64,000 nucleotides of DNA from Jacaranda mimosifolia (GCA_018894105.1 CM032123.1:2109001-2173000), one strand, 5' to 3'. Shown: positions 24,475 through 38,396, numbered from the stretch's first letter. Program-made: numbers and translations. The notes: generated by a model not told the origin, from the sequence alone.

Positions 24475-27373
24475 GTAATGGGAACTTGAAATGTAGATAG
24501 TAGAAAAGTAAGGCCAGAAATGGTCAGTCAAGAAGGGTGTCTCTTGAACGCATTTATGATTAATGAAGAAAATATATTTTCTGATGACAGGGAAATACAA
24601 GACAACAGGAAAAATCAAATATCAGGAAGTGGACTTGAACCATTTTTGGATGTTTATATGCATTCAAACTAGCAAGTTTTATTGACTGACTGCCGAAAAA
24701 AAGGAAGTCAATTTGAATAGGGCAAGAGACTTTTAGATTGCATAATCATTTTATGTGGAGTGAGAAGAAGAAGAAAAATGCACTTGCGGCTGGAAAATTT
24801 CTGTTCCAAATAAGGTTTCAAACAGGTTGGACTAAATTAATTAAATGACACTATGACAGAATATATTTCAAATAATTTTATATTTAGTTAAGTGAGATTA
24901 AAAAGATGTCTGTCTGAACTTATAAGCTCCTATAAGATGTTTGGAGGTTTAAAAAATATTATAAAGTTTTTGATAAAATATTTAGAATAAATTTTATAAG
25001 CTTTCAAAATAAAATATTAGAACTTTATGCTCATTTTTCTTAAGAAAAAAAAGGAAGGAGTTCCTACATTCTAACTTATCTTATTAATTATAAATTTTTT
25101 TTTTACTAACATCATGAGCTTTAAAATATTATTTTATCTGAATATTTCAAAATTTTATTTTAAAATAAAATTTACAATCTAATAAGTTCTAAAAAAATCG
25201 TATAAAAGACATTAAAGCTTTTTATTTATGATATTTGAGGATGTCAATCACATCTTTAGATTCTTCCCAACCTACCAATATTAATCAACTTTCAACCAAC
25301 CATATTAGTCAACTTCCAATGTTATGATCATAGTATGGTATGCAACACTTAAATATATGAACCTCAATACTTTTGTAGGAAGTGATTGTGTTTCTTAGCA
25401 TTATAAATAATATTGTGAATAACTATTAAAAAATATTTTTAATACTTCTTAACAGAACAAATCATGTATTAAAAAAGAAGAAGAAAAAGATGGAAAATAA
25501 GAATTCTATTGCAAAATAAGAAAAGGATTAATATCTAAAGGAAAATAGAAACCAAGAGAGTTTAAAAGAAATTAAAAAATATTTGAAGCAATCATCAATT
25601 CAATTTCCATTACATTGAAAGAGCAGATTTCTACAATTTCACTAAATTGAGATTCAATTTTTTCATATTCGTCAAAGAAAAAAGAATTTTTTTTTTTTTC
25701 CCAGGTGCCTGTCAAGTAGTTCCATAATTTAAACCACACAAATTAGCCCTAATTTCACCAATTTTTCTATCTATAATTCATTGAAGATGCAAAAGAAAAA
25801 AAAAAAAAAAAAAAAAAGAATTTGAAGAAGATAGAGAACTGAGTAAAACTTCAAATCTTCAAACAAATAATAGATTGAAGAAAAATGTGAAAATCAGAAA
25901 TCTCGTGTGGAAAGTACCGCTCACCGCACCACCAGAATTCTGTAGGTGCTGCGTCTGCAAATGCTGAGATTTTCATCATTTTTTATTTTCTTCGTCAATA
26001 AGACGGAAAAAAAAAAAAAAAAGAGTGATGAATATTACGAATGTACATAGAATTATAGATTTATAGAGCTAAAAAAAGTATCTAAAAATGCTATGCGATT
26101 GAAGAATTTCCTTCGGCTACTGCAGGACGGCGGAATTGAAGATTGAAGAGGATTTTATAGAGCGTTGCCCTAATTCCCAAATGGGCGCTCGGCGGCGCAC
26201 CTCAATTTTCCAAGGCTCTGTTTGGATCTATAACGCCAACTTAAATATAAGCATATACAAATGTCCTTAGTTATTTTTCCCTTTCTACTGTATCGATTTA
26301 AATCTTTTATTTTATTTCATAAACATATAATATGTGTCTTAAATATTTTTTATTAAAATATTTAAAATAAATACAATAAATTAGAATAAAAAATAGAATC
26401 GGGAATGAAATGGAAGACCCAGTGTAATTCTATAGTACTTGGTTAGATCTAGACGTCATTTAAAAAATTAATAATGGCATTATGTTTGAGTTTTCAATTT
26501 TAATGAGCGAAATTTTGAAAAAAAAAAAAATATTTTAAGTAACAATTTGTTTTCAAATTTTCTTTTGAAAAATTCAATGTTAGATATAACCTTTAATTTG
26601 GATGAAGGACATTTTGTCAAAATAAATTTAAACTGATTTCATTTTTCATTATGCTTCTAATAAAGAAGTAAATGTAAAAATGAAGTGAATAAAATAAAAT
26701 AAGCTCAATTTTCAAGTTTGGTTGTTTGAGAAATTCTCTATATTAGCACATATAATTAACACCTAATTCTCTTTGATATTAACAACAGAATACATTCATT
26801 CAATGTAAATGTGAAAATAATGACAAGACATATTAATAAAATTTAAAATTGAAATTTACAAAGAAATAGAGATAAGAAAAACCAAAGAGAATCATTTCTT
26901 ATTTTTAATGCTCACATTTATTAATTATTATCAGCACTTTCTTTTAACTCAAGGAAATGTAATTAGTCGAAAACTAACCATCCGATATATGGCATTTAGT
27001 GTACTCACCTTAAATTAATTAAAATTTTATATGATTCTTTAATTGTCAAATGTATAAAGAAAATAACATTAAACTTACACTTAGAACTGCCAAGTGACCT
27101 GTGGCCTAAGAATATAAGTCTTCCATATAATATGGGAGGTTAGGAGTTCAATTTCAAATGGATTCCCAATGTGCATATCTATAAATCAAAAAAAGAATTC
27201 CACTTAGAACTATAAACATTGAGAATATATTTTAAAAACTATTCATGTGCCTTTTTGAAGTAAAACTACGAACATCCCTTCACCATATACAAATCATAAA
27301 ACAAACCAAAAAAAAACACTTTCTACTTTCCCTACCTATTACATATCCAGCAACAAGAAATCCTATTCTCTAA
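24475..27373. other. Intergenic spacer with a promoter-like block
   Basis: The spacer is mostly AT-rich with several poly(A) tracts. The segment 25915-26215 stands out by normal GC content. Read on the - strand it holds CTATAAAA (about 26156-26163), a leader, and an ATG near 25980 opening a peptide with ISAFADAAPTEFWWCGERY. A GTGAGC splice-donor-like site interrupts it. It may be the 5' end of a lost gene or a distal first exon. A short SINE-like repeat lies at 27101-27195. Confidence 0.4.
27101..27195 (+). mobile_element. SINE type 2 (short)
   Basis: GTGGCCTAAGAATATAAGTC (box A-like) and GTTAGGAGTTCAATTTC (box B-like), then GTGCATATCTATAAATCAAAAAAAG. This is the short variant without the long 3' body of type 1, matching 32424, 43345 and 50992. 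Confidence 0.5.
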
Positions 27374-30300
27374 TCAAGAAGATACTAAGTATTCAAGATT
27401 GTACAACTGCTCCATTGTGATGAATGGTAGTAAGCCATTAAACCGCGCCTTCTCCTTGGATAGCTGCACAGAGACTTGCTGTATGGTTGGTCGAGACTGT
27501 GGGCTTTGGCGGGCACATTCCAAGGCTAGTTTGGCTGTGGCCACCAATTCTGCTGCCACATTATTGCTTGTAGGCAGTGGAAGCCGTGGGTCGAGTATAT
27601 CCTTCAACAGAATTCTGCCGGGCGCACCTAACATTGATGGCGATGAAGATGAAGTTGAGGGTGCAAACGGCGATGATGATGAAGATGTGGAAGCGAACAA
27701 ATACGAGATGAAGTCGCCGGGATGTTTTCCCATTATCACTTCCAATCCTAGCACCCCAAAGCTGTATACATCACACTTCTCGTTCACTTGCATTGTGAAA
27801 GCAAGTTCTGCGGCCAAGCCAACATGCATGCACAAAGGAAATTAATTTGATGTCTGTTGGGCTTATGCAAGGCATAGATAAAACAACGTGACTCATTTAA
27901 GATGAGAGTCTATTTCTATTTGAAACCCGAAACTCGTCCTATCTTATTTTAAAGCTACAAGTCTAATATGTCAGGTTCAATTTCTTTTATAATTAAAATT
28001 TTTTCTCATGTTGTTTTATTTCCTCCACGAGAAAAATACATGGAAGAGGTATGCTCAATGCACTGAGGATGTCTCATAAGAAAATCTACTATATTTTACG
28101 CTATTTTATTAAATTAAAAAAGAGATAGTGCTACGACCCTCAATTGTTTGGTCCAATATTTATCGGAAACGAGCCCCAATTTCAATAGATCTTTGGCTCC
28201 ATACGTCGTCCTTGCTTTGTTGATTATATAAATATAACGTTTGAACTAATTTAGTAATGCAATTATAATTTTGCAAGCATAGAACATGTTACGATAAAAA
28301 AATTTACTAATTAATTTGTCATATACACTAAAATCTAATTTGAAATGGATTCGCATAGATTTAATTAAACGCACAATCTATCTAAAATCCAAGACCCATT
28401 TATTGAACTCTAAAAACACATCCCCAGGTCGGGTTTGAGGTGAGGTCCACCCAATTTACTCGAACCCATCGCCACCCCCACATGACATCAACACAAAGTA
28501 AAGGCAAATTATGACTAGAAATGGGAAAATGAAGAAGATGTAAGTAGCAAGATTTGAGAGTACGTACCTGGAGCAGCATACCCAAAAGTGCCAGCAAACG
28601 AAGTCCAATTTGACGAGTCAGGTTTCAACAACTTGGCAGTGCCAAAATCAGAAACATGGGCTTCTTGATCAGAATCCAAAAGAATGTTTTTGCTGGATAT
28701 ATCACGATGAACTATGGGAGGCGAAACATCATGGTGCATATAAGACAACGCATTAGCAACTCCTTTGACAACATTAACTCTTCTCATCCACTCAAACTCC
28801 ACAGCTTTTTCATCGTTTCCCAGAATGTCCGCAAGACTTCCCCCTTCCAAGAACTCGTACACCAGAAAAGAGTATCTCGCGTGTGAGCAAAATCCATAAA
28901 GCTTGACAATGTTGCGATGTCGTATTTCCGTCAGTGCCTGAATTTCATTGGTAAAATCTTTGGGATTCTCATGTTCTTGTCCAGGGCCATCTTCTAATGC
29001 ATGTAGTTTTTTTATGGCGACAACTTGGCCGTCTGATAGCTCAGCCCTATAAACACTCCCGGAAGCTCCTGCCCCGATCAGGTGCCTGGAATCAAACTCC
29101 TCAGTTGCTTCAATAATATTTTCATACACCATTTTCCCATCAAAGCTCCAAATAGCAAACAAATCTTTAGTTAGAACAACTTCATTAGCTTCAATATCCT
29201 TTTTTCTTCCCCGGAAAAATAAGAAAAAGCCCACAGCCAAAATAAAAATAAAAACACCTCCTACCACAGGGGGTATTACTAAAACAATGATTCTTCTGCT
29301 CTTTCTTTTATCAGTCAGTATTGGGCCGGGGCAATGCTGCAAGCCAGCAGTATTCCCACAGAGGCCTTTGTTATCCCTCAAGGCATCGAAAGAAGCTTCT
29401 TGGAACGCTCTAGAGTTTGGAAGAGGACCCTCAAGTTGATTATATGACACATCAATGTATTGTAAACTTGTACTCTGTTCAAAGCTTGATGGGATTGAAC
29501 CTGACAGCAAATTATGGGAAAGATTCATTGTTTCAATGCTTCTCAGCCCCCCTAATTGATCTGGGACCTCACCAAACAGCTTATTCCAGCTCAAATCAAG
29601 ATTTTCTAACGAGTTCAACTTTCCTATCTCAATTGGAATACTACCATCTAGCATATTTATGCTCAAGTTCAAGTTTTGAAGCTTCATGCAAGCTCCTATT
29701 TCTCTGGGAATTGTACCATTAAAACTATTCCCAGCCGTAGTGAGGTGTCTAAGTTCAAGAAGTTTGCCGATTTCTATTGGTATATTCCCTTGGAATTTGT
29801 TATCATTCAAGCTGAGCTCGAACAATAAAGCCAGATTTGTGAGGCTATGAGGAAAGTTTCCAGTTATTTGATTTGAACTTAGATCGAGTATATGCAGCTG
29901 AGATGCATTTCCAAGTTGAGAAGGAATAGTTCCAGAAAGATTATTGTGGGACATTAGTAGGCCCACTAGATTACTAGCCATCGCCCACTGTTTAGACACC
30001 TCCCCATATAGTTTGTTATAACTTATATCTATATAGTAAAGATCAGGATAAACGCCAAAATCTTCGGACACATTTCCAGTGATTTGGTTCCCATAGAGCA
30101 GGAGAGTGTACAAGCTGGTGCAGTTTTTCAAGCTTCTTGGGACATTTCCTACAAAATTGTTGGTATGAAGAGACAGGTTTCTAAGTAATCCTCCAAGGCA
30201 CATGTTCTGTGGCATTCGGCCTGTGAGCCTGTTGACACTTAGAGAAAACACTTGGAGATGTGTTAGATTATCAAGTTCCACAGGAACAGGACCACTAAGG

Positions 30301-31244
30301 TTGTTCATAAACAACCTTAAATCCATGAGGGACTTCAAGTTTCCCAGTTCTCCAGGGATTTGTCCGGATAATTGATTTTGCGAAAGAGACATGTAGACAA
30401 GTTTTGTTAAGTTGCCTAAGGAAGCAGGAATGGACCCTGTCAAGGCATTGCCAAAGAGATCAATTAATCTGAGAGAACTCATTTGTCCAATCTCCTCAGG
30501 GATGGGACCCGAGAGTTGATTTTCGTACAAATACAGGCCGACCATGTTCGACAAATTGCCAATGGACGGTGGGATTTGTCCGGTGAGTTGATTGGAATAA
30601 AAGCCTAGAGATACATTTAAGCCTGACAGGTTGCCAAGAAAGGGGGGGAGTGATCCTGTCAGCATGTTAACTCCAAAGTTCATATCATAAACAAGATTCA
30701 TGTTAGTGATTCCCTGTGGGATAGGGCCGCTGAAATGATTGTGGTCCAGGTAAAGTATCACTAAATTTGTCAACAGGCCTATTTCAGGTGGGATAGTTCC
30801 AGAGAAATTATTCCTGGACAAGTCGAGGTAGTTCAGTTTCGAAAGGTTGCTAACGATGGGGGGAAGAGATCCATAGAATGAATTTCTATAAAGATCGAAT
30901 CTTTGCAGATTTCGTAACAATGAGAAATCAAGATCGTGGAGTGTACCTACGATTCCTCTGTACGAGAGGTTTAGTTGGGAAACTCTTCCAGCATCGTCAC
31001 AGCCAATGCCAGCCCAATTCTTGCAGGGGTTGCTTGCAAAATCCCAGGATTTCAGGATTGATTGGCTTTGGTTGTTGAGGTTGTCTTTCCATTTCAGAAG
31101 AACAGTTGCTTCAGCTCCATTTGTTTCTCTAGAAACAGGCCTGTTTGCACTTATAGTAAGTGGGAGGCATGCCATAAAAAGCGTCAGCTCAAGTATAGAC
31201 AAAAGCTGGAGATGTAACAGTTTGTTTTCTGCAAGTGGCAACAT
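27374..31244 (-). CDS. LRR receptor-like kinase, MIK2-like
   Basis: Two exons on the - strand, 31244-28568 and 27807-27374, with a 760-bp intron at the APE motif, encode 1,036 aa. The parts are a signal peptide, LRR cap (LLKWKDNL...[11 protein letters not shown]), about 22 LRRs, a membrane helix ([20 protein letters not shown], about residue 690), and a kinase with [30 protein letters not shown] and SDFGTAKL. It is an RD kinase. The HRDISSKN loop and the [20 protein letters not shown] segment are typical of the MIK2/At4g08850 group, which perceives secreted peptides and cell-wall cues. A Ser/Pro-rich insert (about 20 residues, near 27640-27705) lies in the C-terminal kinase lobe, a spot where family members vary. 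It is next to the LRR-XII kinase but from a different subfamily, so it is not a recent tandem copy. Confidence 0.93.
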
Positions 31245-31284
31245 TGTTGGTGTCTGTTTGATCCTTGATCATGAGCATATGGAT

Positions 31285-31294
31285 CTATTTATAG
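31285..31294 (-). promoter_or_regulatory. Probable TATA box of the MIK2-like kinase
   Basis: CTATAAATAG is present about 41 bp upstream of the start codon on the - strand. The leader would be very short, so transcription may also start elsewhere. Confidence 0.5.
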
Positions 31295-31628
31295 AAGCAA
31301 GTTGGGAGGGAAAGAGGGTGCTGGTAGTAATTGTAAGGTTATATTATTGATGCTGTTTGGAATTGGAGTTAGGCCTTTTTTGAAAGTCACCAAATTTCTT
31401 TGAGTTCTATTCTTTGGAAAGCTAAGAAGAAAGTTTGATATTTTTACAAATGATTTTTCATACTCAATTTGACTTTAGAATTTTGTATTTATAGCGTTTT
31501 TTTAATGGGTTTTGACTCGTTAGGGTCTAAATGTCCTTTTCGATGGGCTTAATAAATTAGGCTATTCGGTCTGATCATTAAAGTAATTGGGTTTTTTTAT
31601 TTCATTTTTACTTCTTTATCTTTAGAGA

Positions 31629-31952
31629 GGTCGCGTTTGGTTTCATTTCCATAACCCCTTTTTTCATTTTCTACTATTTTAGAAATGAAATACATTACTT
31701 TTTACATATTTTCATCTCACATCATTTTCATTTTCTAAACACATTTTCCAATATCCTATATATCTTCTTTCTCTATTCCATTATTTCTATATCTCTCTAC
31801 CTACAACCTATTAAAACCAAGATAATCATTATTTTTCCAACAATTCATTCATACAAACTCATTTTCAACTAATCATTTCAACCAACTAACTTTTTAAATT
31901 TTAGAATGATGAAAATTGAAATTAGAAATGAAAATAAAATCAAACGGGGCCT
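31629..31952 (+). mobile_element. MITE (family 1)
   Basis: Starts GGTCGCGTTTGGTTTCATTTCC and ends ATCAAACGGGGCC, an inverted match. It shares its core with the copy in the CESA intron (ATCCTATATATCTTCTTTCTCTATT). About 324 bp, non-coding. Confidence 0.6.
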
Positions 31953-32423
31953 ATTTATCGTATAAATTATACACATATTTTTATTAAAATTCGAATTTTT
32001 GTCATTTTTGGTCCTCAAATTTAAAATTTGTGGTTGTGTCCTTGAATACAAGTATATCGATGAAATATGAAAACCCGCCATGATTTTCTTTCTTTCTTGG
32101 TCTCAATTATCTAAGGTTGAAAAATAAATTAAATGTGATAAGACAACTGCCTAACTTTATAGAAACATTTTATGAGTTGTTAGTTTCCAGATGGGTGCGA
32201 CTTGGAAAATCAAGGATTTTAGATGTTTTAATTATTGAATAAAATGTGGTTGGAAGACATTTATTAATCAGTAGATAGTCAAAGTCTATTGAAGCCGCCT
32301 CCCGTAATCTGCAACTAATTATTATAATAAAACACTAATTCAAATGAAGAAGTCAAAATATGTGTTAGTCGATTGAATTTTCCTTTTTTTTTTAATAATT
32401 TACTTACGACTCAAATATAAATA

Positions 32424-32545
32424 TTTTTATTTATTTATTTATACACACACATACACATCAGGAGCTCGTTCGGGTTCAAACACCTAACCTTTCACCTTAT
32501 GTGGAAGACTTATGCCACTAGACCATAGGCCACTCGGCGACTCAA
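32424..32545 (-). mobile_element. SINE type 2 with well-kept Pol III boxes
   Basis: On the - strand it reads TGGTCTAGTGGCATAAGTC (a good box A), then GTTAGGTGTTTGAACCC (a good box B), GTGTATGTGTGTGTATAAAT and an ATAA-rich tail. This is the clearest evidence in the window that the family derives from a tRNA. Confidence 0.65.
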
Positions 32546-33027
32546 ATATAAATCTTAGATTAATTGGGATTCAAATTTCGAATTTCGTCATTATAAATAT
32601 TAGAGCAGGACAATGTTGTTAGGCCAATTGATCACTCGACCAACTAAGCTCCTTAATACTTGATGAATTAATTTATATTTAATTAAAATAAATTATGATT
32701 AAAATTGAAATACTACTAAATAGAAAACACAAAAGCGTAACATACCACAACTTATCTTACATACACGACAATGTGCCCAACCAGCTACTTCACATGTACA
32801 TTGGTTTTACACTTAAGAATACAAGTGTACAACCTCGCAAATTAATAGAAAAAATAAATGATAAAAAACGTTTTAATTAAATTTATTTGAATAATATTAT
32901 CCAAATAATATGTATAAAGATTCAAAGGCAATAGAATTTTGTTTTTTGACACACATATATTTATATTATTGAGATTCAAACTTCAATTTCGCACATATAA
33001 GTAGTGATATTCCACAAAGACGATTCT

Positions 33028-33290
33028 TTAATCCTACATTGATAGAAGCACTTTCCATCATAGAAGTTCTAAGTTGGATAAAAAATAAGAATCTTTCAAA
33101 TGTTATTATTGAAAGTGATGCTTCCATGGTGGTGAAAAGGATCTTGAATGAATTGGTGAATATTTCTTATTTTGGGACAATGATTCTAGATTGTAAAACT
33201 ATTTTGGGCGAATTTACAAATTGCACCGTTTGTTTTTTGAATCATTCAGAGAATTAAGTGACTCTTGACATAGTTAGGGCCTCTGTTTCT
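33028..33290 (+). pseudogene. RNase H-like domain relic
   Basis: About 75 codons read like the C-terminal half of the RNase H-like domain (RVT_3 type) found in plant non-LTR-retrotransposon-derived proteins: EALSIIEVLSWIKNKNLS, then VIIESDAS with the catalytic-type Asp, and a degraded SEN...RASVSM end after a TAA at 33255-33257. There is no ATG, no upstream domain and the frame is broken, so it is a fragment. Confidence 0.5.
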
Positions 33291-33331
33291 ATGTATAAAT
33301 CGGCATTGTGGGAAGATCAAATTTCTATGTA

Positions 33332-33581
33332 TTTTTTTGTTTGGAGAACATTACAAATGATGAATTTTAATCCTTTTAACAAGTCAACATTGTCTTCTTA
33401 TCAAATCAGTCAAATTGAAGTATAAACTACACAAATAGATGCACATAATGTTTACAAAGGAGCCTATTCAGGTTCAAACTCGAGACCTTCATGTAATATG
33501 GGAGATCTCGACCTTCCACATAATAGGGGAGGCTGATGCAACTACTACTGCCCTCTGGGCTACATGCCACTGGGCAATTCC
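33332..33581 (-). mobile_element. SINE type 1, long copy
   Basis: On the - strand it runs from a box A-like head (CCCAGTGGCATG...) through a box B-like GAGTTTGAACCTGAATAGGC, a TAGTTTATACTTCAATTTG body and an AAAATTCATCATTTGTAATG tail to an A-run. The head region is expanded and seems to repeat the CCTCCCCTATTATGTGGAAGG-type segment. Confidence 0.6.
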
Positions 33582-33583
33582 TA

Positions 33584-33745
33584 TGTACTTATTTGATGTA
33601 ATTTCTACTGATTTGCAATAAAATTTCTATGTTATTAGTGTTAAAAAAAGTGTAAACGTGATACATACTTATTTAATGTAATTGTTGCTGATTTATAATA
33701 AAATTTCTATGTTATTAGTGTTAAAAAAAAGTATAAAAGTGATAC
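33584..33745 (+). repeat. Two-copy tandem repeat, 80-bp unit
   Basis: Two diverged 80-bp units, both containing AAAATTTCTATGTTATTAGTG and a following A-run. No coding capacity. Confidence 0.7.
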
Positions 33746-34375
33746 AATTGGATCAATTGATTATTGGCGACAATAAGAGTTTGGACAAGATAACTGTCCC
33801 TTTAAATTTGTCTATAATAATAAATTTTTTATATGACAACTAAATATAGCTTAAATTTTTGTCCACTTTCGAAAATTTATATTATCCTCTCATAAATATC
33901 TTATCTTATTTTTCCTGTATAAATAAATTTCCACTAGATGCATAAGTCTTGAGTTGGTCCGCATTTAAGGCTTTCATTTTCTTCCCCATACATGCAATGC
34001 CTCAGTAGTCAATAATCAACATTATAACAAAAGTGACGAGTGATAAGCAATTGTCAACTTTCAAAGGCATTTATAATATTTCTCTCACTCTAATTTGTCA
34101 TGCTATCAAAAATTTCAATGTTGACTTATAAAATGAAAATTAAAATAATTGCACTCATAATGAAAATTTTAGTTAGGAAATTTAAAACATTTTTGCCAAT
34201 TACGTGATGGGAAGAAGAAAGCTCTTGGCCTCCAAGCTGGAAAAAAAATTGAGATCTTATTTACGACTAATCCATTTACTCACTTTAAATCGATTAATTT
34301 GTATTCGTATGTAAAAATAATAAAAATAGTTATTGTTTGTGTCTAAAAGTATAATAATAATAATAAAAAAAAGAG

Positions 34376-34550
34376 TATAAAAAATCTCTTATATTATGTG
34401 GGAGGTCTTGTGTTCAATCCGAAATGGGCGAGTTGTGCACTTTATGTGTATCTAATTATATTGTACTTTAATTTACTTGATTTGATAATAAGATAATAGT
34501 GACTTATTGAAAGAATAAAATTTATTATTTATAATATTCTCTCATATATA
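34376..34550 (+). mobile_element. SINE type 1, 5'-truncated
   Basis: It starts in the TTATATTATGTGGGAGG segment, keeps box B (CTTGTGTTCAATCCG), the TGCACTTTATGTGTAT body and the tail up to TATTCTCTC, but lacks box A. It abuts the Helitron-like end at 34553. Confidence 0.55.
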
Positions 34551-37434
34551 TACTAGCATGTACCCCGTGCTATGCACGGATGGAATTAATTATTATTGAA
34601 AATATAATATATTAGTATTGTTTTTATTTTATGTAAAAGTAAGTTTAATACGTATTTTTTTTTTAAATTAGATAAATAATATCAAAATTAAAGAGTTTTT
34701 CCCACCAAATCATATGTATTAATATAAATAAAAAGCAATGAAAACTTAAGCTCATCACATTATTATCAATTTAAAAAAAATACGATGTAAAAATACAAAG
34801 ACTCTTATTTTTTTCATAACCCAAGACAACTTAGTCAATTTAAAAGAAATTGAACAAAATAATAAAAAGTGTAATACTTGCAAAGATATGAAAGAATGAT
34901 AAACAATGTTAATAATATAAAAACTTACTGCACAATTTTTTTTTAAAAAAAATCTCAAACAAAAGGTGAATACATTTGGGACTATTTTGAGTTTGAACAC
35001 CAAATCTTATATATATAAGTGCAAGGATAATACTATTCGGCCAAATGAGTAGTTGCAAATTTTTATACAATTAGCTCGAAAGTTTTGATATCACGTTTTA
35101 AAAGGCTAAGCGAAGTGGAACACTACATTAACGGAAGAAAATGCTCCTCAAAAGCATTAGAAACCATGTTTTGAAATACAAAATCTAGCAACAATTAATC
35201 ACATTTTGAGGAACGACTGATGAAACAAAAGTAACATTATATTAACTTTTTTAGGTATTACAAATACTCAATCAATAAAAACAAAAATCACATTACCTAA
35301 GTTATGAGTTTTCTTTTAAAGTAGAAATTAAGACATGATTCATCTTTATCTTGAATTCCTTCATCACTTATAAGACTCTATATCATAAATTGATCACCTT
35401 TCAATATGCTTTGAGACCTTCTCAACCTGAAATTACATTATGATAAAAAAAATTCTCTATATTCCAAATAATTATTGAAAGTGGACTAATAATAAATAAC
35501 AATTTTTTTCACATGTTATTTACCTCCATTTCCCAACTTGATTGTATCGTCGTCGTATTAATATAATGATTTCTATTACTCTTCCATCAAAAATTATCCA
35601 TGTTCAAACCTCCTGACCATTCATATAAAAAAGATAAAATAAATTAATGATCAATATTTTTCATAATCCTTAAAATATTAAGGTTGTAGCAGTACTCTAG
35701 TGGGGGGGGGGGGCAAGAAATACATTTATATGATTCGATATATCTTATACTTGAAATGAACATGAATAAAATACCACCTGAATCATTACAAATAAGTCAA
35801 AAAAGAATCATTCTTTGATGCAAATTTTCTTGCTCACCCATTTCCTATGCCCAACTCATTTGTCATACTCTGCCATATTAACATAGAGAACATCAGGTTT
35901 TCAACAATCAAGAAAAGATAATTATGTTTAATTATATATATGAAATCAAAATTTCAATAGATACCAAATTCCAGCAGAAAATGAATTTATTGATTTCTTC
36001 TTCTTTCAGATTTGAAAGACCAAGGCAAAGCTTTTTGAAATTTAAATTTTTTTCTATTTCTTCCAGTTATGCTTGCGTGGAATCACATAGCCCCTTTATA
36101 TAGATGATGAAGTAGAAGAGTCTTAACCTACTGAAACATTTTTGATATTATCTTATTATATATATAATATTAAAGGATAATATTAAATCTTTATTTGATT
36201 GAGATTTGATGTCATCTGATGAAATTTACTTTATTGTTATATCTTATTAGACTGCATTTTGTTGGTTGAAAAATCTCAACTTTATATTTAGCTATATTAG
36301 ATTTATGGACCAAATAAATATTTAGAATGTTATTTAAATTAATTATTATATTTAAAATTGAATTTGATACTTCAATATATAAATAAAACCAATAAATTGA
36401 TTATTAGTACCTTATTTTACACATAGTCTCTTGTAATTTGTCGTAAAATTAATTTTTTTTTTTCAAAAAGTTTTCATCATAAACAATCAGGTATAAATAA
36501 ATTTAGTTATTAAAGCTAAGAGAAAACTTAAAAAAGATCTTTAAAAAAATTGTAAATTAAGAATCTTCGATATATTCTAAGCACGAGGTGAATTTTTTTT
36601 TATAAATAATCATTTTCTGATATTAAAGATCAATTGAATAATTATTTATTCAACCAAGAAAACAATTTCAAAACTTTAGAAATATTTATATGGAATAGAT
36701 AAGTGTTCAACTAATATGAAGAGAGCAATCAACTACCAATAATTTTTTTGATTTAAATAAAAAAATTTAAATTTTAACAATTTAGTGCGAATTAACTAAA
36801 AAAGTAATGACTTCATCTTAGAGACTATTGTTTATTTTTTTTCAATGGAGATGTAGCGACTTTATCTTAAATTATTAAAGAAAAAGATTTGATCAATTTT
36901 TTATAATCTAGTATTAATATCTAATTGTTAATAAATAAAATAAATTATATTTTTAAATTTGAATTAAGTTCTTACTTAATAGTATAGAGAGATTTATTTT
37001 AAATTTCAAATGAAAGAAAATTAGAGATAAGATACAATCATATCGGTTAGAGATAATAATCAACAATTAATGAAAATTTTTAAATTTAATTAAAGAACTC
37101 AAAATTTTAAGAATTTGCCACTTGGCCAAAATTGCAATCAAAATTGAGTAATTGTGAATCTCACACCTTGTGCTATATATAATAGTATATATATATATAT
37201 ATACATATTTGAATCCCAATGTAAGCGTGCCTTTCCTATAGGTGATTCGTGGTAATCATTAGAAACAATTGTGGATTACTTCCAACTTCGAACTAAGGTT
37301 TTTGGACTAATTACTAGTGGCCCATAATTTAAATGGGATCTTCTTCACTACTTCAGCACATATCTTATCTTATAAGGATCCATTTAATATTAAATGGGCC
37401 AATAGGAAAACACAAATAGTCTGCTCATTTTACC

Positions 37435-38288
37435 TAGGCTGTCAATGAAGTGGATTTTAATTCGAGTTTGATTTGAATTCGATTCGATTATTTAGGATCT
37501 TTAGCTAAGAAAAGATTTGACGAATATAATTCGATTAAAAAATTCATAATTCAAAATAAATGGATTGAATATGAATTTAGCTCGATTCAATCCATTAAGA
37601 ATCCGAATCCGAATATATAGAGAGTATTATACATGTATATAGTATTATACATGTATACACACAGAGTTCTCTAGCAATGCCAAAATAGGTTTTTGGACGA
37701 AGGAAGTAATGAGCTTCTATGCAATATATCAAATCAGGTGTTTTTCATATAAATTGTTATATTTCGAGCCTATCTACATCGTAATTGTAATATTTGTTTC
37801 TCTATTTTTATAACAGAAAATGATGTGATATGGTAAGAATGCAATGCAAATCTCGATTTGATTAAAATGAGTTTCTCTTTTATAAAATTTTAAGTGTATA
37901 ATTAGTTGATTGAAGAATCAAGTATAACTATGTATTTATAATGCCAAATCAGTATTATTATCAGCAACGAAACTTAAAATACAATGGTTTGGTGAATAAA
38001 TGTGATTGAGTTATATTCTATTATTGTTTTTAAATGATCAATAGACTTGAAAATTTATTTATTAATATGTTGTGTGTATGTTTTTTTTAAGGATGAATAT
38101 ATTTTGGATTTAAATTCTACTAAATTTCTAGAAAAATAACAAATATATGATTTTTAGGAGTATTCGAATTTGGATTTTTTTTTTCCGAATATTCAATTTT
38201 TATTTAAATTCGAACATATCATATCACTGTCGAATTCAAATTCGAATCCAGAATAATTCATTCCGAATACGAGCCATTGGCAGCCCTA
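37435..38288. mobile_element. Non-autonomous hAT-type element with 8-bp target duplication
   Basis: An 854-bp element starts TAGGCTGTCAATG and ends CATTGGCAGCCCTA, imperfect inverted ends. It is flanked on both sides by the identical 8-mer ATTTTACC (37427-37434 and 38289-38296). An 8-bp duplication is the hallmark of hAT transposition. The subterminal regions are rich in TTCGAATTCGAAT-like motifs. No transposase frame is present. Confidence 0.85.
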
Positions 38289-38396
38289 ATTTTACCTTCC
38301 TACAAGAAGTGGGCTCCGGCATCTAAACATTATATTACTTCTAGACTTCTAGTACTATGTTGTCTTACTATTGCATTGTCATTTATTAAACCTCCA

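Noticed and set aside
21245..31244. The two receptor kinases as a tandem duplication
   Set aside because: They belong to different subfamilies (non-RD LRR-XII and RD MIK2-like) and share only the common LRR-kinase layout.
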